Shown here: positions 47,576 to 55,852 of the stretch, piece after piece
Layout of the letters: every line of letters starts with the position of its first letter
Numbering within the stretch: position 1 is the stretch's first letter
Source: Variovorax paradoxus
GTDB taxonomy: Bacteria > Pseudomonadota > Gammaproteobacteria > Burkholderiales > Burkholderiaceae_C
Direction: 5' to 3'
DNA length: 64,000 nucleotides
Assembly: GCF_022009635.1 (NCBI RefSeq)
Contig: NZ_CP091716.1
Location: 3,673,001-3,737,000, forward strand
The notes under the pieces: generated by a model
The model's input: the letters and a program-made list of their open reading frames with translations, nothing else
What the model was told of the DNA's origin: nothing
The model's database searches: none
Made by a program: the position numbers and the translations under genes

Positions 47576-48499
47576 TCAACGTTCCCCTTTGCGGTAGGGC
47601 TTCATCAGTGCCTGCGGGTAGCTGGCCTTTCGTGCCACAAGCACCAGCGCCAGGATCGACAGCAGGTAAGGCAACATCAGGTACAGCTGGTAGGGCAGCA
47701 CGGCATCGCCCGATTGTTGCAGCCGCAACTGCAGCGCGTCGAAGAACGCGAACAGCAGCGCGCCGAGCAGGGCCTTGCCCGGCCGCCACGAGGCGAACAC
47801 CACCAGCGCCACGCAGATCCAGCCGCGCCCGTTGACCATGTTGAAGAAGAAGGCGTTGAAGGCCGACAGCGTGAGGAAGGAGCCCGCCATGCCCATCAGC
47901 GCCGAGCCCGCGACGATGGCACCGGTGCGCGTGGCCGCGACCGACACGCCCTGGCTCTCGGCCGCCTGCGGGTTCTCGCCGGCCATGCGCAGCGCCAGCC
48001 CGAGCGGCGTGCGGTACAGCACCCAGCCCACCACCGGCACCAGCAGCAGTGCGAACAGGGTGAGCGCGGTCTGCGCGTTCAGGATGGGCACCGGCAGCCA
48101 GTCCATCGGCGCGAAGGGCGTGATGGTCGGCGGCGTGTTCACCTTGGGAAAGCTCACGCGGTAGCCGAAGTAGCTGAGCGCCGTGGCCAGCAGCGTGATG
48201 CCCAGCCCCGACACGTGCTGCGAGAGCGCGAGCCCCACGGTAAGAAAGGCGTGCAGCAGGCCGAACACCATGCCGGTGAGCGCGGCCACGCCGACGCCCA
48301 CCCACAGCGGCGCGCCGGCATACACGGCGAGCCAGCCGGTGAAGGCGCCGGCGACCATGATTCCTTCGATGCCGAGGTTGAGCACGCCCGCGCGCTCGCA
48401 CAGCAGCACGCCGAGCGTGCCGAGGATCAGCGGGGTGGCGATGCGCAGCACCGCGACCCAGAAGGCGGGGTTGGCGAGGATGTCGAGCAGGTCAGTCAT
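47576..48499 (-). CDS. nucleoside-type ABC transporter permease (second)
   Basis: A 307-aa membrane protein with 8 to 9 segments, of the BPD_transp_2 family (YufQ/NupQ-like). LGVLLCERAGVLNLGIEGIM is the coupling signature for this branch. It pairs with the 355-aa permease 133 bp upstream to form the channel. A paired repeat lies in the gap, which might lower expression of this gene relative to the first. Confidence 0.9.
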   Translation of the reverse strand: MTDLLDILANPAFWVAVLRIATPLILGTLGVLLCERAGVLNLGIEGIMVAGAFTGWLAVYAGAPLWVGVGVAALTGMVFGLLHAFLTVGLALSQHVSGLGITLLATALSYFGYRVSFPKVNTPPTITPFAPMDWLPVPILNAQTALTLFALLLVPVVGWVLYRTPLGLALRMAGENPQAAESQGVSVAATRTGAIVAGSALMGMAGSFLTLSAFNAFFFNMVNGRGWICVALVVFASWRPGKALLGALLFAFFDALQLRLQQSGDAVLPYQLYLMLPYLLSILALVLVARKASYPQALMKPYRKGER

Positions 48500-48508
48500 T
48501 GCGTATTT

Positions 48509-48607
48509 CTCCCTCCCCTTCCGGGGGAGGGTCGGGGTGGGGGCAGGCGGCGCTCGCAGGGGCGGCCGATGCCCCCATCCCAGCCTTCCCCCGGGAGGGG
48601 AAGGAGC
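48509..48607. repeat. paired REP element (REPIN-like) between the two permease genes
   Basis: Left arm 48509-48545 and right arm 48571-48607 are inverted copies of one C/G-rich palindromic unit (CCCTCCCCTTCCGGGGGAGG on the left, CCTTCCCCCGGGAGGGGAAG on the right) around a 25-base spacer. A single related unit is at 17206-17243. The element lies inside an operon, so the RNA could fold strongly. Confidence 0.8.
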
Positions 48608-48632
48608 AAGAAAGAAGAAGCCACGGCCATGG

Positions 48633-49700
48633 TCATTTCTTCATCCTCACCCGGTACTGCGTCAGCAGCGTCGCCACCAGCACCGCGATCAGCGAGGCCG
48701 CGACGATCACGTCGGCGATGTAGGTCGGCACGCCCACGGCGCGGCTCATGGTGTCCGCGCCCACCAGCACGCCCGCCACGAACACGCCGGCCGCGATCAC
48801 GCCCAGCGGGTGCAGGCCGGCCAGCATCGCGATCACGATGCCGGTGTAGCCGTAGCCCGGCGACATGTCGAGCGTGACGTAGCTGGTGCGGCCCGCCACC
48901 TCGATGGCACCCGCCAGCCCGGCCAGCGCGCCCGAGAGCAGCGCCACCATGACCACGGTGCGCGTCACCGGCACGCCCGCGAAGGCGGCCGCGCGCGCAT
49001 TGGCGCCCACCGCGCGGATGTCGAAGCCCAGCACCGTGTACTTGAAGACGGCCCACACCATCACCGCGAGCGACACCGCCCACAGCAGCCCGGTGTGCAC
49101 CCGCGTCTGCGCGACCAGCTTGCCCAGTTCGAGGTCGGATTGCAGCGACACGCTCTGCGGCCAGCCCATGGCGGTCGGGTCCTTCATCGGTCCGTCGAGC
49201 AATGCCGACACGCCCAGCAGCACGATGAAGTTGATCAGCAGCGTGGTCACGACCTCGTCCACGCCCAGCTTGTTCTTCATGAGCGCCGGGCCCAGCAGCA
49301 TGAGCGCGCCGGCCACGGCGGCGGCCAGCATCATCAGCGGGAACAGCAGCCAGGGCGACAGCTCGAAGCCGGTGCCGCCATGCATGCCGCCCACGGCAAC
49401 CGCGGCCAGTGCGCCCGCGTAGAGCTGCCCCTCGGCGCCGATGTTGAAGAGCCGCGCCTTGAAGGCGACGGTGGCCGCCAGCCCGGTGAGGATCAGCGGA
49501 ATGGCGCGCGTCAGCGTTTCGCTCCAGGCGAACACCGAACCGAAGCCGCCCTGCAGCAGAAGCGCGTAGGTGCGGCCGACCGGCGCGCCCGCCCACAGCA
49601 CGAGCAGGGCGCTGACGATCATGGTGAACACGACCGCGCCGATGGGCGCCAGCACCAGCGCGGCGCGCGAGGTCTGGTGGCGTTTTTCGAGCCGCATCAT
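48633..49700 (-). CDS. nucleoside-type ABC transporter permease (first)
   Basis: A 355-aa membrane protein of the YufP/NupP branch. LTGLAATVAFKARLFNIGAE and MKNKLGVDEVVTTLLINFIV are its signatures, with about ten membrane segments. The ATG overlaps the ATPase stop by ATGA (two adjacent ATGs, 49700 and 49697, are possible). It works with the ATPase, the other permease and the BMP-family binding protein. Confidence 0.92.
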   Translation of the reverse strand: MMRLEKRHQTSRAALVLAPIGAVVFTMIVSALLVLWAGAPVGRTYALLLQGGFGSVFAWSETLTRAIPLILTGLAATVAFKARLFNIGAEGQLYAGALAAVAVGGMHGGTGFELSPWLLFPLMMLAAAVAGALMLLGPALMKNKLGVDEVVTTLLINFIVLLGVSALLDGPMKDPTAMGWPQSVSLQSDLELGKLVAQTRVHTGLLWAVSLAVMVWAVFKYTVLGFDIRAVGANARAAAFAGVPVTRTVVMVALLSGALAGLAGAIEVAGRTSYVTLDMSPGYGYTGIVIAMLAGLHPLGVIAAGVFVAGVLVGADTMSRAVGVPTYIADVIVAASLIAVLVATLLTQYRVRMKK

Positions 49701-51298
49701 GTGGGCGCTCCGTTGCGTTGCGGCGCTGCGGCCGTCGCGCCGGCCATGGCCAGCCCGATGGCTTCGCGTGTCCAGGCCGTGGCGGGGCGTGCTTCGCCCA
49801 GATGGCCGCCATGCATCACGGCCACCCGGTCGCCGAGCGCCAGCACTTCGTCCAGGTCGTCGGAGATCACCAGCACGGCCGCGCCGGCGTCGCGCGCGGC
49901 GATGAGCTGCTGCTGCACATAGGCGACCGCGCCGATGTCCAGGCCCCAGGTCGGCTGGTGCGCGACGATGAGGCGGGGGGCACGGTTCGGATATTTCTTG
50001 TTGTCGTCGCCCTTGGCCGCTTCGGGCTGCTCGGGTGAGAGCAGGGCGCGGCCCAGGATCAGCTTCTGCATGTTCCCGCCCGAGAGCGAGCGGGCCGGCG
50101 CCATCAGGCCGGCGCCGCGCACGTCGAACGCCTTCTCGATGCGCCGCGCATGCAGCCGCGCGGCGGCGCGCTTCACGATGAACGACCAGCGCGAGAACAC
50201 CGGGCTGCGCAGGCGCTCGGACACGGCGTTCTCCCACACCGGCAGGTCGCCGACCACGCCCACCGCGTGCCGGTCTTCGGGAATGCGCGCCACGCCGCGC
50301 TGCACCAGCCGGGCAGGAGAAGGCGGCAAGGCGCGGCCCATGAGCTGCGCGGAGCCCGAGCTGGCCCGGCGCGTGCCGCACAGCAGCTCGGCCAGCGCGA
50401 CCTGCCCGTTGCCGGACACGCCCGCGATGGCGGTGATTTCGCCCGCGCGCAGCGTCAGCGAGACCTCGCGCAGCCGGTCTTGCCCGCCGTCCTTGCCGGC
50501 GGCCGTGCTCACATGGTCGAGCACGCAGACCGCGTCGCCCACCGACTTGGCGGGGCGGCGCTTCGGCGCCTCGACCGCATGGCCCACCATCCACAGCGCG
50601 AGCTGCGCCTGCGTGGTGTCGGCGGTGCGCGCCTCCGCTACCAGCTTGCCACCGCGCAGCACCGCCACGCGATGCGACACGCGCAGCACCTCGCCGAGCT
50701 TGTGGCTGATGAAAATGACAGACAGGCCCTGCGCCACCATCTGCGCCAGCGTGGCGAACAGCGCCTCGCTTTCCTGGGGCGTGAGCACGGCGGTCGGCTC
50801 GTCGAGAATCAGGATGCGCGCGCCGCGGTACAGCGCCTTGAGAATTTCCACGCGCTGGCGCTCGCCTACCGACAGGCTGCCGATCTTCGCGTCGGGCTGC
50901 ACCGGCAGGCCGAAGCGCTGCGCCACGTCGAGCAGCCTGGCGCGCGCGGCTGCGCGGCGCGACACCGGGCGCCACAGGGGCTCGGTGCCCATCATCACGT
51001 TGTCGAGCACGCTGAGGTTGTCGGCCAGCGTGAAGTGCTGGTGCACCATGCCCACGCCGGCGGCCAGCGCGGCCTTGGGGTTGCCGGGCGGCAGCGGCGC
51101 GCCGAAGACTTCGATGGCGCCTTCGTCGGCGACGTAGTGGCCGAACAGGATCGACATCAGCGTCGACTTGCCCGCGCCGTTCTCGCCGAGCAGCGCGAGC
51201 ACTTCGCCGGCCTGCAGGTCGAGGGAGATGGCATCGTTGGCCACCAGGCTGCCGAAGCGCTTGGTGATGCCGGCGAGCCGGAGCACAAGAGGGTTCAT
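49697..51298 (-). CDS. nucleoside-type ABC transporter ATP-binding protein (double NBD)
   Basis: A 533-aa protein with two nucleotide-binding domains, as in YufO/NupO. NBD1 has Walker A GENGAGKST (38-46), LSVGERQRVEILKALYRGAR and ILILDEPTAVLTP. NBD2 has the degenerate Walker A GVSGNGQVALAELL and the signature LSGGNMQKLILGRAL. A short hydrophilic insert (EQPEAAKGDDNKKYPNR) breaks NBD2 before its Walker B. It overlaps the hydrolase gene by ATGA upstream. Confidence 0.93.
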   Translation of the reverse strand: MNPLVLRLAGITKRFGSLVANDAISLDLQAGEVLALLGENGAGKSTLMSILFGHYVADEGAIEVFGAPLPPGNPKAALAAGVGMVHQHFTLADNLSVLDNVMMGTEPLWRPVSRRAAARARLLDVAQRFGLPVQPDAKIGSLSVGERQRVEILKALYRGARILILDEPTAVLTPQESEALFATLAQMVAQGLSVIFISHKLGEVLRVSHRVAVLRGGKLVAEARTADTTQAQLALWMVGHAVEAPKRRPAKSVGDAVCVLDHVSTAAGKDGGQDRLREVSLTLRAGEITAIAGVSGNGQVALAELLCGTRRASSGSAQLMGRALPPSPARLVQRGVARIPEDRHAVGVVGDLPVWENAVSERLRSPVFSRWSFIVKRAAARLHARRIEKAFDVRGAGLMAPARSLSGGNMQKLILGRALLSPEQPEAAKGDDNKKYPNRAPRLIVAHQPTWGLDIGAVAYVQQQLIAARDAGAAVLVISDDLDEVLALGDRVAVMHGGHLGEARPATAWTREAIGLAMAGATAAAPQRNGAPT

Positions 51299-52038
51299 GG
51301 GGTGGCGGGCTCGGGGTTGACGAGCTCGCGGCAAAAGTTTTCGATAGCTTGGGCGGCGGCTGCAGGCGCTGCCTGCAACAGGCCGTGCGGACCTTCCAGC
51401 CGGACGATGCGAAGGCCCGACAGCGCGCGCTGGATGGTACGGGCTGCCTGGCCGGGAACGATGCGGTCCTCGATGGCCTGCAGATACATCACCGGCACGC
51501 GTACCAGGGGAAGCTTGTCGACCACGTTCACGCGCTGCACTTCTTTCATGCGGCGCGTCATGACGGCGGTCGACACCTGCCGCAGCGAATCCTGCAGCGA
51601 GGCGGAAAGGCCCGGCGTGGCAAAGCGGCCCAGGAGCATGCGGCGCATGGGGCCGCGCATCAGGCCGGAGTGCATGAATTTCATCGACAGCTCGAGCAGG
51701 CCGCCGCGCAGCAGCGCGAGGCCCGGCTTGGGGCTGCGGGCGAAGCTGCAGCACAGGATCAGCCCGCGCAGTCCGGGTGGCGGTGCCGCCGCGATGGAAA
51801 TGGCCAGCGGGCCAGAGAAGGATTCGCCCAGCAGCACGAAAGGCTGGCCGGCGGGCAGTTGCGCGCGCACGAGCCGTTCGAGTTCGTCGTAGCCCAGCGC
51901 CTCGGTGCCGGGGTAGCGCACCACGTCGATGGCATTGCGCGGCCCCATGGCTCGGACCAGGGGCTCGAAGAGGTCGCCGGTGCCGTCCATGCCAGGGAGC
52001 AGAACTAGACGAAGCGCGCGGACAGGCGCCGCCGTCAC
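51295..52038 (-). CDS. cytoplasmic alpha/beta hydrolase
   Basis: A 247-aa protein with LVLLPGMDGTGDLFEPLVRA, nucleophile elbow FVLLGESFSGPLAISIA (Ser) and a C-terminal His in EGPHGLLQ. No signal peptide. The GTG start overlaps the nucleosidase stop by GTGA and the stop overlaps the ATPase start by ATGA, so it is tightly locked into the operon. Its substrate is unknown; an esterase of nucleoside derivatives is a guess. Confidence 0.8.
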   Translation of the reverse strand: MTAAPVRALRLVLLPGMDGTGDLFEPLVRAMGPRNAIDVVRYPGTEALGYDELERLVRAQLPAGQPFVLLGESFSGPLAISIAAAPPPGLRGLILCCSFARSPKPGLALLRGGLLELSMKFMHSGLMRGPMRRMLLGRFATPGLSASLQDSLRQVSTAVMTRRMKEVQRVNVVDKLPLVRVPVMYLQAIEDRIVPGQAARTIQRALSGLRIVRLEGPHGLLQAAPAAAAQAIENFCRELVNPEPATP

Positions 52039-53012
52039 TTCCACGCGGCGAGAAACGCCAGCATGACCTTGGCGGAGTTGTCCGCCGCGATGCTCATGAA
52101 TGTGCCCATTTCGTTCTCGCCCTCGCCGCCGCCCGCGAGGTCGCTGAGCGAGCGGAAGGCGATGTAGGGCACGCCGTTGCTGTAGGCGACCATGCCCACG
52201 GCGGCGGTTTCCATGTCGAGCACGTTGGCTTGGAAGGTCTTGTAGGTGTATTCGCGGTAAGCCTTGTTGTCCATGAAGGCCTGGCCCGAGACGCCGTTGC
52301 CGCCCACCACCAGCTGCGGCTTGCGCGGCAGGCACTTGCCGGCGCCGCAGTTCGCCAGGTCGACGTTGTGGATGCTGCGCGCCACCTCGAGCATCTTCGG
52401 GTCGGCCTCGAACCAGAACTTGCGCACGATCTGCGGATTGGCCGCCGAGCGCACCTCGACCGGACGCGGGAACATCATCCCGAAGTTGGGCAGCGTGGCG
52501 TCGGTGATGAAGGGCGGCGCGCTGTACTTGCCCGGCGCGGTCTCGCGCGCCATCAGCACTTCGAGGTACTGGCCCCACTGCGCTGGAACGGTGACGTCGC
52601 CCACGTGCAGCTGCGGATTCACGCCGCCCGCGATGCCGCTGAAAACGATGTTGGTGACGCGGAAGCGGTTGAGCACCAGCTGCGTGTTCATGGTCGCGTT
52701 CGTCATGCTGATGCCCGACAGGAACAGCACCACCGGCTTGCCTTCGAGCGTGCCGGTGGTGAACTCCACTCCGTTCACCGTGTGCCTGACCGGGCCCTGC
52801 AGCCGGGTCAGCAGCAGCTTCAGCTCGGGCTCGAAGGCCGACAGCACCGCGATGCGCGGCGTGTCGTCCAGCCGCGTGCTGCTGTTGATGCTGACCGCGT
52901 CGGACTTGTAGACGCCGACGCAGCCCGCCAGCAGCACGCCGAACGCGGCAGCCAGGACCGGCGCGCGCAGGCGCCGCAGCAGGGAGGAAGTGTTCTTCGT
53001 CGTGGTGGTCAT
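52035..53012 (-). CDS. lipoprotein nucleosidase/phosphorylase-like protein (PNP_UDP family)
   Basis: A 325-aa protein with a lipoprotein signal peptide (lipobox LLAGC, Cys31) and a nucleoside phosphorylase/nucleosidase domain: IAVLSAFEPELKLLL, NIVFSGIAGGVNPQLHVGDV and the ribose/base segment ANVLDMETAAVGMVAYSNGV with Met-Glu, as in MTA/SAH nucleosidases. FRSLSDLAGGGEGENEMG follows. Membrane-anchored periplasmic forms are unusual and would act on nucleosides outside the cytoplasm. It is coupled to the genes around it. Confidence 0.83.
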   Translation of the reverse strand: MTTTTKNTSSLLRRLRAPVLAAAFGVLLAGCVGVYKSDAVSINSSTRLDDTPRIAVLSAFEPELKLLLTRLQGPVRHTVNGVEFTTGTLEGKPVVLFLSGISMTNATMNTQLVLNRFRVTNIVFSGIAGGVNPQLHVGDVTVPAQWGQYLEVLMARETAPGKYSAPPFITDATLPNFGMMFPRPVEVRSAANPQIVRKFWFEADPKMLEVARSIHNVDLANCGAGKCLPRKPQLVVGGNGVSGQAFMDNKAYREYTYKTFQANVLDMETAAVGMVAYSNGVPYIAFRSLSDLAGGGEGENEMGTFMSIAADNSAKVMLAFLAAWK

Positions 53013-53036
53013 GAGTTGGTGGTCATGAGTTGGTGG
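53003..53036. repeat. 14-bp tandem repeat at an operon junction
   Basis: GTGGTCATGAGTTG with period 14 over 34 bases, covering the stop of the caspase-deacetylase gene and the start of the nucleosidase gene. It duplicates the ATGA stop/start overlap and creates a 5-codon frame (MTTNS) between the two genes. Confidence 0.9.
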
Positions 53037-55842
53037 GCGGAAGTTGCGGGCGGTGCGCGGCGTCGGGCGTGGCAATCCAGGCCTGCAGCGACGCGACGCG
53101 CGCGTGCTTCGGGGCCAGGCCGACGAAGGTGGTGTAGGCAGCCAGCGCCTTGGCGTCGTTGCCGGCCTGCAGATATGCATCGCCCAGGTTCAGGTAGGCG
53201 AGGGCGCGGCTGCCGTCCATGTCGATGGCCTGCTCGAACCAGCGCGCGGCTTCCACCGGCTTGCCGCGCTTGAAGTACACGAAGCCGAGGTTGTTGGCCG
53301 CCAGCGCAAAGCGCGGCTGCAGCTTCAGTGCCTCGGTGAAGGCGGCTTCGGCTTCGTCGTAGCGGCGCTCGCGGTAAAGCTGCAGGCCGCGGTCGTTGGC
53401 GCGCTGCGCCGCCACGCGCGGAGAGACGGGCGCGGCGGCCGGCATGGTCAGCTTGGCGTCCGCGCCCTCGAGGTTCTTCACCACCACCTCGATGGCGGCC
53501 GGGCCGGCCTTGGGCGCCGCTGCCGCCGTGTGCACCGCCTGCTCGTTGGCTTCGTCGATGCGCTTGTTGACCTGGCTGGCGGCGGCGTCGAGCTGCACGA
53601 TGTCGCCGCTCAGGCCCTCGCGGTCGGTAGGCAGCTCGAACACGAATTCGCCGCCCTCCGAGCCAGGCAGGCTGCCGAAGGCCGGCGTCTGCCGCGCGAT
53701 GGCCGAGACGGCGGGCGCCACGTAGGCTGCGAGTTCGGTGCCGGTGATGACGCCGTCGCCGTTCAGGTCGGCCTTGCCCGACAGTGCCTGCAGCATCGTC
53801 CAGGTGAAGACCGAATGGCCGCCGGGGCCGTCGTCGGCCACCTGCTGGTCGGCGCCGCCGGCGGTGAGCATCTGGCGGCCGATGCGGCGCGCGTTGTCGG
53901 TCAGGAAGTTCTTGCTGCCCTGCGGTGCGCCGCCGCGCGTGAGCCCAAGGCCCGAATAGCAGGCGTCCACCAGAAAGAGCACGTGCTTGGCTGACAGCGC
54001 CTCGGCCACCTCCTGCAGCTGCGGCATGGAGATGGCGTCGGAAGCCAGGTCGTCCAGCGCCGCATCGACCGGGATGATGTAGCCGACGTCGCGCCCGCTC
54101 GCGAGCTTGCGGGTGCTGCCGTGGCCGGCGAAGAACACCAGCACGCGGTCGTCGCGCTTCACGCGCTTGGCGTCCGCCAGCTTGTCGTTGAGCGCGCGCA
54201 GGATGTTGGCGCGCGTGGCTTCGCCGTCGTACAGCGAGGTGACGTTCTCGGGCTTGAAGCCGAAGCGGGTGACGAGCAGTTGCTCCATCGACCTGGCGTC
54301 GGGCACCGCATGGTGCAGGCCGGGCCACTTGGCGTACTTGTCGATGCCGATGATCAGCGCGTGGCTTTCGCGGTAGAGCGTGTCGCCGGCTCCGGCGGCG
54401 GCAATGCTGTCGCCCGGGGTCGCGCGCTTGGACGCGCTGACGACGAACTTGCCGTCGCGCCAGGTGGCGAAGCGGTAGCCGTCGGCCACCAGCTGGTCGA
54501 GCACCGTGGGCAGCGCCTGCACGGTGCGGCCCTGGATGTCGTGGAACAGGATCACGCCGCGCTTGGCCTTGTCGACCTCGGCCAGCACGCGGTCGGCGAT
54601 CGACTTGGGCACCGGGTCGGCCCAGTCCATGGAGTCGACAGTCCAGAGCATCGAGCGCAGCTTGAGCGCCTCGACGGTGCTCAGCTTGTCTTCGTTGCGC
54701 GCGCCGTAGGGAAAGCGGAACAGGGTGGACTGCGGGCGGCCGGTGGCGTCGAGCAGGGCCTCGGTTTCGGAGGCCTCGGTGCGCACCGTGTCGTCGCTCA
54801 TCTTGGCCATCATCCCGTGGCTGAAGCTGTGGTTGGCGAGCACATGGCCGGCGGCCAGCACGCGCTTGGCGACGGCGCCGTTGGCGCCCAATTGCGCCTT
54901 GCCCTGCGCGTCGAGCTTGCCGAGGTTGCGGCCCAGCTCGAAGAAGATGGCCGGCGCGTCGTAGCGCTTGAGGATCTCCAGGATCTCGTCGGTGTGCCTG
55001 GCGTGCGGGCCGTCGTCGAAGGTCAGCACCACGGTCTTGGGCGGCAGCGAGGTGCCGAAGATCTCGCGGGTGTCGGCGCCTTCCTTTTCCTTGGCGTTGG
55101 TGCCCGCGGGCTGGGTCGCCTGCGTGTAGGGCACGATGGAACCGAAGTCCTTCAGGATCTTCTCGCGCGAATACAGGCCCTGCAGCTTGGCCACGTAGTC
55201 GGACCACTTCTCGCGCTGGGGCTCGATGCCGCGCTGCGCGAAGCGGCCGAAAACGTCTTTGAGCTCGCGGTCGTAGGCCTGCTCGATCTCGGCGAGCACG
55301 GCCAGGTCTTCGCTGGCGCGGCGGCCGAGCTTGAGGCCGGGCAGCGACTGCGCCTGGGCGTAGCGCGTGCTCAGCTCGGAGAGGAATTCCTTGAAAGCGA
55401 GGCGGTCGGCGTCGAACCAGCTGGGCTCGCTCTCGATGCGGTCCAGCAGCGCGTTGAGTGCAGGCACCGTGGCCGGGTCGGTCATTTCGCCGGCTTGGGC
55501 AATGAGCGCCTGCTGGCGCTCCTGCATGTCATGGAACAGCATCTGCCCGACCGCGCCGACGGCACGCTTCTCGGCCGCGTCGAGCGTTCGCTCGCCGGTC
55601 ATCAGCACGATCATCTGCCGGTGGGCGGCGAGCAGGGCGTCGGCGCGCTCCTGCAGCGCGGCTGGAATGCCTGCGGGGACGGCGGGTGCCGGCGGCGGCG
55701 CCACGGCAGCGGGGGCGGCCGCGGCAGGTGTCGCCGCCGTGCCGGCGGATTCAGGCTGGCATGCAGCCAGACCGGCGACGGCGAGCGCCGCCATCGCCAT
55801 GCCGCGGACCGCGGTCCGCCATCGCGCAGGATTCATCAGCAC
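53023..55842 (-). CDS. lipoprotein: NodB polysaccharide deacetylase + caspase-like peptidase + EF-hand + TPR fusion
   Basis: A 939-aa protein. Lipoprotein signal ends at Cys28 (GLAACQ; Gln at +2 favours the outer membrane). Residues 60-250: helical, unknown. Residues 268-470: NodB domain with all catalytic motifs (TFDDGPH 274-280, HSFSH 338-342, RFPYG 376-380, DSMDW 403-407, ILFHD 431-435). Residues 493-735: caspase-like (Peptidase_C14) domain with His574 (FAGHGS) and Cys628 (VDACYSG), then an EF-hand loop DLNGDGVITGTE (692-703). Residues 813-910: about three TPRs. Start is GTG 55842; ATG 55836 also fits. It lies 10 bp after the BMP-protein gene. Its role in this operon is unknown. Confidence 0.9.
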   Translation of the reverse strand: MLMNPARWRTAVRGMAMAALAVAGLAACQPESAGTAATPAAAAPAAVAPPPAPAVPAGIPAALQERADALLAAHRQMIVLMTGERTLDAAEKRAVGAVGQMLFHDMQERQQALIAQAGEMTDPATVPALNALLDRIESEPSWFDADRLAFKEFLSELSTRYAQAQSLPGLKLGRRASEDLAVLAEIEQAYDRELKDVFGRFAQRGIEPQREKWSDYVAKLQGLYSREKILKDFGSIVPYTQATQPAGTNAKEKEGADTREIFGTSLPPKTVVLTFDDGPHARHTDEILEILKRYDAPAIFFELGRNLGKLDAQGKAQLGANGAVAKRVLAAGHVLANHSFSHGMMAKMSDDTVRTEASETEALLDATGRPQSTLFRFPYGARNEDKLSTVEALKLRSMLWTVDSMDWADPVPKSIADRVLAEVDKAKRGVILFHDIQGRTVQALPTVLDQLVADGYRFATWRDGKFVVSASKRATPGDSIAAAGAGDTLYRESHALIIGIDKYAKWPGLHHAVPDARSMEQLLVTRFGFKPENVTSLYDGEATRANILRALNDKLADAKRVKRDDRVLVFFAGHGSTRKLASGRDVGYIIPVDAALDDLASDAISMPQLQEVAEALSAKHVLFLVDACYSGLGLTRGGAPQGSKNFLTDNARRIGRQMLTAGGADQQVADDGPGGHSVFTWTMLQALSGKADLNGDGVITGTELAAYVAPAVSAIARQTPAFGSLPGSEGGEFVFELPTDREGLSGDIVQLDAAASQVNKRIDEANEQAVHTAAAAPKAGPAAIEVVVKNLEGADAKLTMPAAAPVSPRVAAQRANDRGLQLYRERRYDEAEAAFTEALKLQPRFALAANNLGFVYFKRGKPVEAARWFEQAIDMDGSRALAYLNLGDAYLQAGNDAKALAAYTTFVGLAPKHARVASLQAWIATPDAAHRPQLPPTNS

Positions 55843-55852
55843 TTGCAGGCGT

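Noticed and set aside
53023..55842. Antiphage defence system based on caspase and nucleosidase effectors
   Set aside because: Both proteins carry lipoprotein signals and sit among transporter genes; no sensor, NTPase or nuclease partner of known defence systems is present.
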